Below the pieces are notes generated by a model that had not been told where the DNA came from, searched no databases, and saw only the letters and a list, made by a program, of their open reading frames with translations. A DNA stretch of 40,406 nt from Caldisericum exile (GTDB taxonomy: Bacteria; Caldisericota; Caldisericia; Caldisericales; Caldisericaceae): assembly GCA_020722505.1 (NCBI GenBank), contig DYKR01000001.1:1-40406 (forward strand), written 5' to 3'. The position numbers and the translations under genes were made by a program. Positions 1-8,122 of the stretch are shown piece after piece (positions within the stretch are counted from its first letter, which is position 1; each line of letters starts with the position of its first letter).

Positions 1-1
1 C

Positions 2-391
2 AGATTAGAACATCCTATATCAGGTCTTTTTCAAATTTCACACGGAAGAGGGTTATCTGCAATCATGCCTGCCTATCTAATTTACACCTTTAATTTACAT
101 AAAGACAGGCTCAAAGCTCTATCAGAAGGACTTTTTGGAGAAAAAGATGCGAAACTTGCAGTTGCAAAAATAGTTGAATGGCTTAAAAAAGTAGATGCTT
201 TAAATGGACTTAAGGACTTAGGAATTGGAAAAGAATCATTTAATGATTTTCTCGAATCAGCTTTAAGAGACGATAACAATGAAGATTTCATAAGAGCAAG
301 AGAAAACCTCTATAGGAATGAAATTCTTGAAATTTACAATTTAGCCTTTGACTACAGCAATATTGATGAAATGATAAATAGTTTAACATAA
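2..391 (+). CDS. Iron-containing alcohol dehydrogenase, C-terminal part (truncated by window start)
   Basis: Frame 2 is open from the window edge: RLEHPISGLFQISHGRGLSAIMPAYLIYT..., the Fe-ADH/butanol dehydrogenase motif with metal-ligand His residues; stop at 389-391. The supplied ORF at 65 starts at an internal Met. Confidence 0.85.
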   Translation, partial: RLEHPISGLFQISHGRGLSAIMPAYLIYTFNLHKDRLKALSEGLFGEKDAKLAVAKIVEWLKKVDALNGLKDLGIGKESFNDFLESALRDDNNEDFIRARENLYRNEILEIYNLAFDYSNIDEMINSLT

Positions 392-413
392 CTTTATTGA
401 ATAGGCCTTATAA

Positions 414-465
414 GGGGTGATTCCTTAAATTTTTATGAGATGCACTTTAAAAAAGGAATCACCCC
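414..465. repeat. Perfect 13-bp inverted repeat GGGGTGATTCCTT / AAGGAATCACCCC with 26-nt spacer
   Basis: Left arm 414-426 and right arm 453-465 are exact reverse complements; no T-tract follows on either strand. Confidence 0.8.
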
Positions 466-569
466 ACCAAAGAAGATCTTCTTTATCAAAACGAATTTTA
501 TGAACTTAATCTGGTGTCATTTACATTTTTATAAACCCACATTTTACACAGATTTAAGAAAGGACTATA

Positions 570-597
570 TTGACAAAATTTTTAATTTTTGTATACA
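570..597 (+). promoter_or_regulatory. Candidate sigma70-type promoter for the lipoprotein gene
   Basis: TTGACA (570-575), 16-nt spacer, TATACA (592-597). Confidence 0.6.
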
Positions 598-638
598 TAA
601 AGTGAAAGAAAGTTTTACAAATGCCTAATTTATAAGGG

Positions 639-657
639 TTCTACTAAAGAAGTAGAA
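639..657 (+). promoter_or_regulatory. Leader hairpin just upstream of the SD
   Basis: TTCTACT (639-645) - AAAGA - AGTAGAA (651-657), immediately before AAAAAGGAGG and the ATG at 676. Confidence 0.45.
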
Positions 658-675
658 TTAAAAAGGAGGTAAGAA

Positions 676-1437
676 ATGAAAAAAGTCTTTTCACTTTTGT
701 TAATAACGTTTATCCTCTTTAGCATTGGCTGCACAAAGGAAAAAGAGGTTTCTATTAGAAATATTTCCATTAACCCAAATGGAACAATTCACATTGAAGG
801 AAGAGGAAGGGCATTTGAAAGCACCATAAAAATTGTGGTAAAAGATGGTTTAGGTTTTATGGATTACGAAGGTTCTGTGATTACAGATGCAAAAAATATG
901 GGCGAGTTTGGAAATTTCCAAACAGATATAACCCTAACTACATTTCCTCAGACAGATAAAATTATAGTGTCTTTAGAAGTAATTTCTCCAAAAGATGGAA
1001 GTATTACTGCTTCAGATAGTAGAGAAATAGACTATAATTTCCCCTATAAAACAGTAAAAGTGTTCTACGGAAACACAAACCTTAACCCAGGAGTCATTGA
1101 CTGTTCAAAAGTGTTTCCAGTTGAAAGAAGAATTGCTTCTAACTCACAAAACCCGCCATTAGATACCATGCATGTATTCTTATTAGGACCAACGAAAGAT
1201 GAAGAAACCAATGGTTATGGAATGTCAACTCCGAAGGATTTAACTATTCATAAGATTGAAGTAATTGGTTCAAATAAGGTTCAAATTGACTTTGGAGAGG
1301 AATTGCAAAGAGTCGGAGGCTCCTGTAGAGTTGCCGCAATAAGGGCAGAGATTACAGAAACTTTAAAGCAATTCTATCCTGGGTATGAAGTTGTGATTTC
1401 AATAAATGGCAACGTAGAAGAAGCACTTCAACCTTAA
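676..1437 (+). CDS. Lipoprotein with Gmad2 (Ig-like) and GerMN domains
   Basis: Lipobox-like N-terminus (LLLITFILFSIGC); Gmad2-like ISINPNGTIHIEGRGRAFESTIKIVVKDG; GerMN-like VKVFYGNTNLNPG...DLTIHKIEVIGSNKVQIDFGEEL; strong SD. Confidence 0.75.
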   Translation: MKKVFSLLLITFILFSIGCTKEKEVSIRNISINPNGTIHIEGRGRAFESTIKIVVKDGLGFMDYEGSVITDAKNMGEFGNFQTDITLTTFPQTDKIIVSLEVISPKDGSITASDSREIDYNFPYKTVKVFYGNTNLNPGVIDCSKVFPVERRIASNSQNPPLDTMHVFLLGPTKDEETNGYGMSTPKDLTIHKIEVIGSNKVQIDFGEELQRVGGSCRVAAIRAEITETLKQFYPGYEVVISINGNVEEALQP

Positions 1438-1730
1438 CCAACTTTATAGGTAATTTTAGGGTTTAGCTCCTCCACAACAGTAACCTCTTTGAAAGGGATC
1501 TTCTTAAGCTTATTTACTATACTTTCTGTAATTTTATCAATAGTCAACCAGGAAAGCGCCTTACAAAAGTTGCATACAGGTGTTGCACTCTCTATGCCAA
1601 TAAAGACCTTTATTGTATCATCTTTTATTGTAAAGCCGTAAATAAGCCCTTCATCGACAATACTAACGTTAGTTTCAGGATTCTTAACTTCTTTTAACTT
1701 CTGCACAACTTTTTCTTCAAGTTCGGTCAT
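1434..1730 (-). CDS. DUF59/MIP18-family (PaaD/SufT-like) Fe-S assembly-type protein
   Basis: 98 aa with DUF59-like pattern VSIVDEGLIYGFTIKDDTIKVFIGIESATPVC...; ATGA overlap with the upstream aldolase gene. Confidence 0.6.
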   Translation of the reverse strand: MTELEEKVVQKLKEVKNPETNVSIVDEGLIYGFTIKDDTIKVFIGIESATPVCNFCKALSWLTIDKITESIVNKLKKIPFKEVTVVEELNPKITYKVG

Positions 1731-2614
1731 ATTAGACCACCATCCCTAAGAACTTGTATAAACCTTGTCTCATCAAAAGGATCTTCAAGAAGAGGTCTTC
1801 TTACAAATTTTTTAACGTTTTTACCCATATATCCTAAAGCAAGTTTAATGGCGTATCCAAAGGAGGTTGTCAGCGAATAAATCTCAGTAAGTTTTGCAAT
1901 TTTTCTATGAAGCAAAATAAGTGATGAAAGATCGTTATTATTAAGTGCAACTTTTACATCGTTAAAAACCTGCAATGCAATGTTTGCAAGAGCCATAACC
2001 CCACCATCCCCGCCAGAAATAATTAAAGGAACATAAAGTTGTTCTGTTCCGGTAAAAATCTCAAAATCCTCTCGCAAAGATTTCACTTCACTAACAAGGT
2101 TCAATAAGTAGGTAATGTTATCATAAGTAACCTTTATCCCTTTAATAAGTGGGATTTTAGCAATTTCTCTAACTGTTTCTACTGAAATTGAATAACCTGT
2201 TAACGCCGGGATGTTATAGATAAAAGTAGGCAAATTCGATTCTTTTGCGATAGTATGGAAATATTCAATTATACCCTTTTGCGACGGGATTAAGAAAAAT
2301 GGCGGAGGAGAAACTATAGCATAAAAACCCAAAGATTTTGCAAATTTTGAAAGTTCTATTACTTCCGACATTACGTTAGAGTGAACATTTACATAAACTG
2401 GCACACCCGAAGAGTGCTCTAACACGAATTTTGCAACATCCAATTTCTCATTAAAATTCAAGCCCGTAAATTCACCAGTTGTAGCATTTACAAACAACCC
2501 GTCTAGCTTTTGACTGATCAAAAAGTCAAGATGTGCTTCAAAAGCATCATAATCAATAGAAAAATCCTCTTTAAACGGAGTAATTAACGCAACGATGGTT
2601 TTTATAGTTTTCAT
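1727..2614 (-). CDS. DapA/N-acetylneuraminate lyase superfamily aldolase
   Basis: (beta/alpha)8 aldolase signatures NATTGEF, FIYNIP, GIKVTYDN (Schiff-base Lys); ATG at 2614 preceded by GAGGTGA; ORF track starts at an in-frame GTG at 2623. Confidence 0.8.
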   Translation of the reverse strand: MKTIKTIVALITPFKEDFSIDYDAFEAHLDFLISQKLDGLFVNATTGEFTGLNFNEKLDVAKFVLEHSSGVPVYVNVHSNVMSEVIELSKFAKSLGFYAIVSPPPFFLIPSQKGIIEYFHTIAKESNLPTFIYNIPALTGYSISVETVREIAKIPLIKGIKVTYDNITYLLNLVSEVKSLREDFEIFTGTEQLYVPLIISGGDGGVMALANIALQVFNDVKVALNNNDLSSLILLHRKIAKLTEIYSLTTSFGYAIKLALGYMGKNVKKFVRRPLLEDPFDETRFIQVLRDGGLI

Positions 2615-2631
2615 ATCAATCACCTCAAATT

Positions 2632-2659
2632 ATTATACCTGTGGAATTCGAATTGCCAA
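2632..2659 (-). promoter_or_regulatory. Candidate promoter for the aldolase operon
   Basis: Minus strand TTGGCA (2659-2654), 16-nt spacer, TATAAT (2637-2632). Confidence 0.55.
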
Positions 2660-2681
2660 ACTTTAAAAAAATCGCTAAAAT
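2653..2681 (+). promoter_or_regulatory. Candidate promoter for the DUF89 gene, predicted leaderless
   Basis: TTGCCA (2653-2658), 17-nt spacer, TAAAAT (2676-2681); start codon 2689 lies at the expected transcription start; no SD. Confidence 0.5.
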
Positions 2682-2688
2682 ATAAAAT

Positions 2689-3543
2689 ATGAAAGCAAAA
2701 GCCGAATGCTTAAGTTGTATTTTAAATCAAATTCTTCGTGTTACAAAAGTAGTAACTAACGACCAAAACATTACCGAAGACATTATGAAATCTTCTTTGC
2801 AAATTTTATCGTATGCAAATTTAAATCAAACACCCCCAGAAGTTGCTCAACCTCTGTATGAACTTGTTTACAAACTAACAAACAATGATGATCCTTATAA
2901 AAAGATCAAGACGGAGCATATTAAACAAGCTTTAGAGATTTACCCTATTTTAAAAAACTCCGTTATCAATGCAGAAGATCCCTTACTTGAAAGTATAAAG
3001 ATTGCAATAGTTGGAAATGCAATTGACCTTGGAAGCACTTTTGATAAAGTCGAGATTAATTTAGATGATTTTTTAAAAGGAAATTTCATCCTAAATGATT
3101 ATCAATTTTTTAGAGAAGAAGTTCTAAGAACAAACCACATACTATTTTTAGGAGATAATGCAGGAGAAAGCGTATTTGATAGAATACTAATAGAAACCCT
3201 CGAAAGCATGGGAAAAACGGTAGAATATGCAGTTAAAAGTAAGGCAATCATTAACGATGTAACCAAAGAAGATGCTAAACTTTCAGGAATAAATAACATC
3301 ATCGAAACAGGATCAAAGTTTGCAGGCACAGTTATTTATTCATTAAAAGAGGATTTTTTAAGTAAGTTATATAATGCAAAACTAATTATCGCAAAAGGAC
3401 AAGCAAACTATGAAACTCTCTCTGAAGAAGAACTCCCCATCTTCTTTTTATTTCAAGTGAAATGTTCTCCAATATCAATGGATACTGGCTTTGGAATCAA
3501 AACAAACCTACTACTTAAGTCAAAAAAATACCATAAAAAATAA
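2689..3543 (+). CDS. DUF89 (ARMT1-like) family protein, putative metal-dependent phosphatase
   Basis: MKAKAECLSCILNQ N-terminus, FLGDNAGESVFDRILIETL motif, C-terminal KCSPISMDTGFGIKTN. Confidence 0.8.
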   Translation: MKAKAECLSCILNQILRVTKVVTNDQNITEDIMKSSLQILSYANLNQTPPEVAQPLYELVYKLTNNDDPYKKIKTEHIKQALEIYPILKNSVINAEDPLLESIKIAIVGNAIDLGSTFDKVEINLDDFLKGNFILNDYQFFREEVLRTNHILFLGDNAGESVFDRILIETLESMGKTVEYAVKSKAIINDVTKEDAKLSGINNIIETGSKFAGTVIYSLKEDFLSKLYNAKLIIAKGQANYETLSEEELPIFFLFQVKCSPISMDTGFGIKTNLLLKSKKYHKK

Positions 3544-3583
3544 TTTTACAAAACTTTATGAAAATTATTATTTTTATAGAATT

Positions 3584-3592
3584 GTGTATAAT
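3584..3592 (+). promoter_or_regulatory. -10 element for the peptide ABC transporter operon
   Basis: GTGTATAAT; followed by a short leader and GGGAGGTGA SD before ATG 3623. Confidence 0.5.
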
Positions 3593-3622
3593 ATGCTAAA
3601 AATTCTTAAAGGGAGGTGAAGT

Positions 3623-5209
3623 ATGAAACGAATTCTACTGTTAACAGTAGTAGCAGTTCTTTTGGTGAGCTTATTCTATGGTTGCACACCAAAAGCGTCT
3701 CAACCTGTAACGCTTGTTTTCGCTAAGGCAGGCGATGCCGTAGAATTGGACCCAGCAGATGTAACCGATGGTGAATCAGTTACTGTAATGAACAACATTT
3801 TTGAAGGTCTTGTGAGGTACAAACCAGGCACAACAGAAATCGAACCTTGGCTTGCAACCAGTTGGGATGTTTCATCTGATGGTTTATCTTGGACATTCCA
3901 TCTAAGACAGGGAGTAAAATTTCACGACGGAACACCATTTAATGCTGATGCAGTTGTTTTTTCCTATGAAAGACAGAGAGATCCAGAGCATCCTTTCCAT
4001 AAATATGGAAAATGGGAATATTGGGGTTATTGCTTTAGTGAAATCGCAAAAACTGAAAAAGTGGACGATTATACTGTCAAAATTACTCTCTCAAGACCAT
4101 TTGCACCTTTTATTAGCACAATGGCTATGTTTACAGTTAACGTTGTAAGCCCCACAAACTGTGAAAAATGGGGAGATCAATGGTTTGCACATCCAGTAGG
4201 AACTGGGCCATTCAAATTTGTGGAATGGGTAAAAGGGGATCACATCACCCTTGAGAAAAACCAAGATTATTGGGGTGAAAAGGCAAAGATAGATAAACTT
4301 ATCTTTAAGGTTGTCCCAGATGCATCCCAAAGGTATCTTGCACTTCAAAAAGGTGAAGTTCAAGGAATAGAATTTCCTAATCCAGATGACTTAAGCAAAA
4401 TTGAACAAGATCCAAACTTAGCAATTCTCAGTCAACCAGGTGTTAATGTTGGATATCTTGCAATGAATGTAGGTGAAGACACTCCTGGTTTCCAAAAACC
4501 ATTTGGGGATGTAAGAGTAAGACAGGCAATTAACTACGCAATTAACAAAAAAGCAATTGTAGACCAATTATATAAAGGAACAGCAGTTGTTGCAAAAAAT
4601 CCGATACCACCAACCCTATGGGGCTATAATGATGCAATTCAAGATTATGAATACAATCCAACAAAAGCAAAGGAACTCTTAAAAGAGGCAGGTTATCCAG
4701 ATGGGTTTAAGACACAACTTTGGGCGATGCCGGTTTCAAGACCATACATGTTTGACCCTCAAAAAATTGCCACAGCAATTCAAGCAGATCTTAAGGCAGT
4801 AGGTATTGATGCAGAAATTGTAAGTTATGATTGGGGAACGTATCTACAAAAAACAGAGAATGGAGAGCATCCAATGGCGCTTCTTGGTTGGACTGCAGAC
4901 TATGCAGACCCAGATAACTTCCTATATGTATTGTTAGACTCAGATTCAGCAACTGTTGGCTCAGCAGGAAATATAGCCTTTTACAGAAATCCAGAAGTTC
5001 ACAAACTCAATATGGAATCTCAAAAAGAGACAGATCAAGCAAAAAGAATAGAACTTTACAAACAAGTGCAGCAAATTGTTCATGACGATGCACCTTGGGT
5101 AACACTTGCGCATGCAAAACAAATTCTTGTTTTCAGTAAAAAAGTGCAAGGCTTTGTGCTATACCCAACAGGTGATTACCATTTTGAAAGCGTAACAATA
5201 TCACAGTAA
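3623..5209 (+). CDS. ABC transporter substrate-binding protein, family 5 (oligopeptide/dipeptide type)
   Basis: Lipobox LFYGC; family 5 signatures (NNIFEGLVRYKPGTTEIEPWLATSWDVSSDGLSWTFHLRQGVKFHDGTPFNADAVVFS; VRQAINYAINK). Confidence 0.95.
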   Translation: MKRILLLTVVAVLLVSLFYGCTPKASQPVTLVFAKAGDAVELDPADVTDGESVTVMNNIFEGLVRYKPGTTEIEPWLATSWDVSSDGLSWTFHLRQGVKFHDGTPFNADAVVFSYERQRDPEHPFHKYGKWEYWGYCFSEIAKTEKVDDYTVKITLSRPFAPFISTMAMFTVNVVSPTNCEKWGDQWFAHPVGTGPFKFVEWVKGDHITLEKNQDYWGEKAKIDKLIFKVVPDASQRYLALQKGEVQGIEFPNPDDLSKIEQDPNLAILSQPGVNVGYLAMNVGEDTPGFQKPFGDVRVRQAINYAINKKAIVDQLYKGTAVVAKNPIPPTLWGYNDAIQDYEYNPTKAKELLKEAGYPDGFKTQLWAMPVSRPYMFDPQKIATAIQADLKAVGIDAEIVSYDWGTYLQKTENGEHPMALLGWTADYADPDNFLYVLLDSDSATVGSAGNIAFYRNPEVHKLNMESQKETDQAKRIELYKQVQQIVHDDAPWVTLAHAKQILVFSKKVQGFVLYPTGDYHFESVTISQ

Positions 5210-5221
5210 AAGAGAATTATT

Positions 5222-5246
5222 ATAAGGGAGGGAAACCCTCCCTTAT
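5222..5246 (+). terminator. Intercistronic hairpin between SBP and permease genes (likely attenuator)
   Basis: 11-bp perfect stem ATAAGGGAGGG - AAA - CCCTCCCTTAT followed by TTGT. Confidence 0.7.
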
Positions 5247-5267
5247 TTGTAAAAGAGGTGCCAAAAG

Positions 5268-6269
5268 GTGAAAAACTACATCCTAAAAAGGGTATTGAAT
5301 TTGATTTTGATGCTTTTTGCAGTATCAATAATCATTTTCCTACTTGTTAGGCTTATACCTGGGGATCCTGCAAGAACATTAGCTGGCGAACATGCTTCAC
5401 TAGAGATACTTGAAACAATGAGAAAGAAATGGGGACTCGATAAGCCAATTCTTGAACAATATTTGATATGGTTAAAATATGCATTTAGAGGTGATTTTGG
5501 GCAATCAATTCTAACACATGAAAGCGTTTTAAAAGAAATTTTACAAAGATTTCCAAATACTTTCGAACTCTCCGTATTTGCAATGATCTTTGCAAGTTTA
5601 ATAGGTATTTCTGCGGGTGTAATATCTGCAATAAAAAGGTATACAATATTTGATTATACAACAATGTTTATTGCTCTCTTTGGAGTTTCTATGCCGATAT
5701 TTTGGTTAGCAATTATGCTTGTTTTACTTTTTAGTATAAAACTAAATCTACTCCCAACAGGGGGAAGAATATCTGTTTACTATTCAATTAAACATATTAC
5801 AGGTTTTTATCTAATAGACAGCCTTATAACGCTAAATTTCGGTAGTTTTTTTAACGTTTTAAAACACTTAATCCTCCCATCTATTGCACTTGGCACAATT
5901 CCTATGGCTTTCATTGCAAGGATTACACGCTCAAGCATGCTTAATGTGATCAACCAAGATTACATTAGAACGGCAAGAGCAAAAGGCCTTCCAGAAAAAA
6001 CAGTAATTCTAAAACATGCTCTAAAAAACGCTTTAATACCAATTATTACCTCAGCAGGAACTGAATTTGCGATGTTGATGGGTGGAGCAGTGCTAACCGA
6101 AACGATATTTTCATGGCCTGGCTTGGGCACTTACATTGTCCAAGCAGTAAACGCAAGAGATTATCCTGTTATACAAGGTGCGGTCATCTTTGTAGCATTA
6201 ATAGTTGCGATAGTAAACTTAATCGTTGATTTAGTATACGCATACATTGATCCAAGAATTAAATATTGA
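5268..6269 (+). CDS. ABC transporter permease, DppB/OppB type
   Basis: MKNYILKRVLNLILMLFAVSIIIFLLVRLIPGDPA...; EAA loop ARAKGLPEKTVILKHALKNALIPI; GTG start. Confidence 0.93.
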   Translation: MKNYILKRVLNLILMLFAVSIIIFLLVRLIPGDPARTLAGEHASLEILETMRKKWGLDKPILEQYLIWLKYAFRGDFGQSILTHESVLKEILQRFPNTFELSVFAMIFASLIGISAGVISAIKRYTIFDYTTMFIALFGVSMPIFWLAIMLVLLFSIKLNLLPTGGRISVYYSIKHITGFYLIDSLITLNFGSFFNVLKHLILPSIALGTIPMAFIARITRSSMLNVINQDYIRTARAKGLPEKTVILKHALKNALIPIITSAGTEFAMLMGGAVLTETIFSWPGLGTYIVQAVNARDYPVIQGAVIFVALIVAIVNLIVDLVYAYIDPRIKY

Positions 6270-6277
6270 GGAGCACT

Positions 6278-7180
6278 ATGGAAGAAGAAACTTTAGAAAA
6301 TGAAGAATTAGTAATAAGTGAATCTTTTTTTGGGGAAAGTTTCAGAGCATTAAGAAAAAATAAGTCTGCATTAATAGGCCTTGCGATAATTATAATACTT
6401 ATCTTTGTTGCAATCTTTGCTCATTTAATCTCTCCTTATAGCCCAATAAAGCAGGATTTATACAATAACTTAAAGCCAGGTTTTTGGGCAGGTAATTTCA
6501 AAAACTTTTTAGGAACAGATGAATTTGGAAGGGACTTATTAAGTAGAATTATATATGGAGCAAGGGTCTCGCTTTCTGTTGGAGTAATCGCAGTCATTAT
6601 TGGGATTTTTTTGGGAAGTTTAATTGGTATTTTCTCAGGATTCTACGGAGGGACACTTGACAATATCCTTATGAGAATAACTGATATCATGTTTGCTTTG
6701 CCATCAATACTCCTTGCTATAGTTATTGTGTCGGTGCTTGGAAGAGGTCTATCAAAGGCAATGATAGCAATTGGAATAACTTATTCTCCACAAATAGCAA
6801 GAGTTGTAAGATCTGAGACGATTATGGTTAAGAATACTGAATTCATAGAAGCTGCAAAAGCAATTGGCGCTCCAAAACTTAGAATTCTAAGAGTCCATGT
6901 ATTACCAAATGTCTTATCTGTAATTATTGTTTACACCACCTTAAGTATAGGCAGTGCAATTCTTGATGCTGCTGCTTTAGGATTTTTAGGTTTAGGAGCA
7001 CAACCTCCTACAGCAGAATGGGGAGCAATGCTTGCTAATTCTAACCATTATATAACAGGAGGATATTGGTGGGTTGCTACATTCCCAGGAATTGCTATTC
7101 TTATTTCAGTGCTTGGATTTAATTTATTCGGTGACGGACTTAGAGATGCAATAGATCCAAGACTTAGAAAAAAGATGTAA
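6278..7180 (+). CDS. ABC transporter permease, DppC/OppC type
   Basis: LGTDEFGRDLLSRIIYGARVSLSVG, EAAKAIGAPKLRILRVHVLPNV, AEWGAMLANSN; ATG 6278 preferred over TTG 6266. Confidence 0.93.
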   Translation: MEEETLENEELVISESFFGESFRALRKNKSALIGLAIIIILIFVAIFAHLISPYSPIKQDLYNNLKPGFWAGNFKNFLGTDEFGRDLLSRIIYGARVSLSVGVIAVIIGIFLGSLIGIFSGFYGGTLDNILMRITDIMFALPSILLAIVIVSVLGRGLSKAMIAIGITYSPQIARVVRSETIMVKNTEFIEAAKAIGAPKLRILRVHVLPNVLSVIIVYTTLSIGSAILDAAALGFLGLGAQPPTAEWGAMLANSNHYITGGYWWVATFPGIAILISVLGFNLFGDGLRDAIDPRLRKKM

Positions 7181-7196
7181 AAATTTCAAATTTCTT

Positions 7197-7202
7197 TATA
7201 AT
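7197..7202 (+). promoter_or_regulatory. -10 element TATAAT upstream of the lapA-queT-nadE cluster
   Basis: TATAAT followed by AGAAAGGAGGT SD and ATG 7230; no clear -35. Confidence 0.4.
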
Positions 7203-7229
7203 ATAAGAAGATAAGAAAGGAGGTATGGT

Positions 7230-7559
7230 ATGAAAAAAGTAGGTATTTTTCTTTTTATAATCCTTATTCTCTCTGGGATTGCAACATGGTTTTTAATACT
7301 AAATATTAACTACTATGCAACCATAAACTTATTTGGCTACAAATTAGAAAATATTTCAGTTGGTGCACTTACATTAGTATCGTTTATTGGTGGCGGAATT
7401 TTAATCTGGTTTATATCTTTTATTGCACAGAGTGTAGATGTGGTCTCATTAAAAAAAGAAATTGATAATCTCAAAAAAGAACTTTCAAAAAAAGATGAAG
7501 AAATAAAAAAACAAAAAGAAAATTTATCAAAAGAAACTCCTTCTAACGAAAACAAATAA
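7230..7559 (+). CDS. LapA-domain (DUF1049) membrane protein
   Basis: Two TM segments then a Lys/Glu-rich coiled coil; strong SD. Confidence 0.6.
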   Translation: MKKVGIFLFIILILSGIATWFLILNINYYATINLFGYKLENISVGALTLVSFIGGGILIWFISFIAQSVDVVSLKKEIDNLKKELSKKDEEIKKQKENLSKETPSNENK

Positions 7560-7579
7560 TTTTGAAAAGGAGCAACAAG

Positions 7580-8122
7580 ATGAGTAATAAGAATGCTTTA
7601 AAGTTTATTTTAAGAACTTCACTCATAGGTGCTTTGTATTTTGTTTTAACAGTTGTGCTTACCCCAATTTCTTATGGCCCAATACAAGTTAGAATTGCAG
7701 AAGCTTTAACTGTTCTTCCATATGCATTTCCAGAGGCTATTTTAGGCACAACAATTGGGTGTTTCCTTGCAAATCTCTCATCCCCATTTGGACCAATCGA
7801 CTGGGTTCTAGGCACTCTATTTACCTTTATTTCTTCGGTATTAACTTACCTTATAGGAAAAATGAAATGGAAAAAATTTTTTGCTCCACTTCCTCCTATC
7901 ATCTTTAATGGTTTTGGTGTAAGTTTTTATGTGGTTACACTTGCAACTTTAAATACAAGGTTGAATTTTTATGAAGCCTTAAGATATTCAATTGAACATT
8001 TTGCATTAAAACCATATCTTTTTGGCGTAATTACAATAGGATTAGGAGAAGCAATTTCAACATATTTGATAGGATTACCTTTGCTGAAAACTCTCGAAAG
8101 GAGATTTAAAAATGAAGTTTAA
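7580..8122 (+). CDS. queT: QueT family queuosine-precursor transporter
   Basis: LTPISYGPIQVRIAEALTVLPYAFPEAILGTTIGCFLANLSSPFGPIDWVLGT matches QueT; ATG 7580 with AAAGGAG SD. Confidence 0.85.
   Translation: MSNKNALKFILRTSLIGALYFVLTVVLTPISYGPIQVRIAEALTVLPYAFPEAILGTTIGCFLANLSSPFGPIDWVLGTLFTFISSVLTYLIGKMKWKKFFAPLPPIIFNGFGVSFYVVTLATLNTRLNFYEALRYSIEHFALKPYLFGVITIGLGEAISTYLIGLPLLKTLERRFKNEV

Noticed and set aside
440-628. 62-aa plus-strand ORF
   Set aside because: It begins inside the loop of the inverted repeat, has no SD, and spans palindromes and the promoter of the next gene.
7203-7579. PreQ1 riboswitch upstream of queT
   Set aside because: queT follows lapA by a few nucleotides with no leader; no preQ1 aptamer-like sequence seen.
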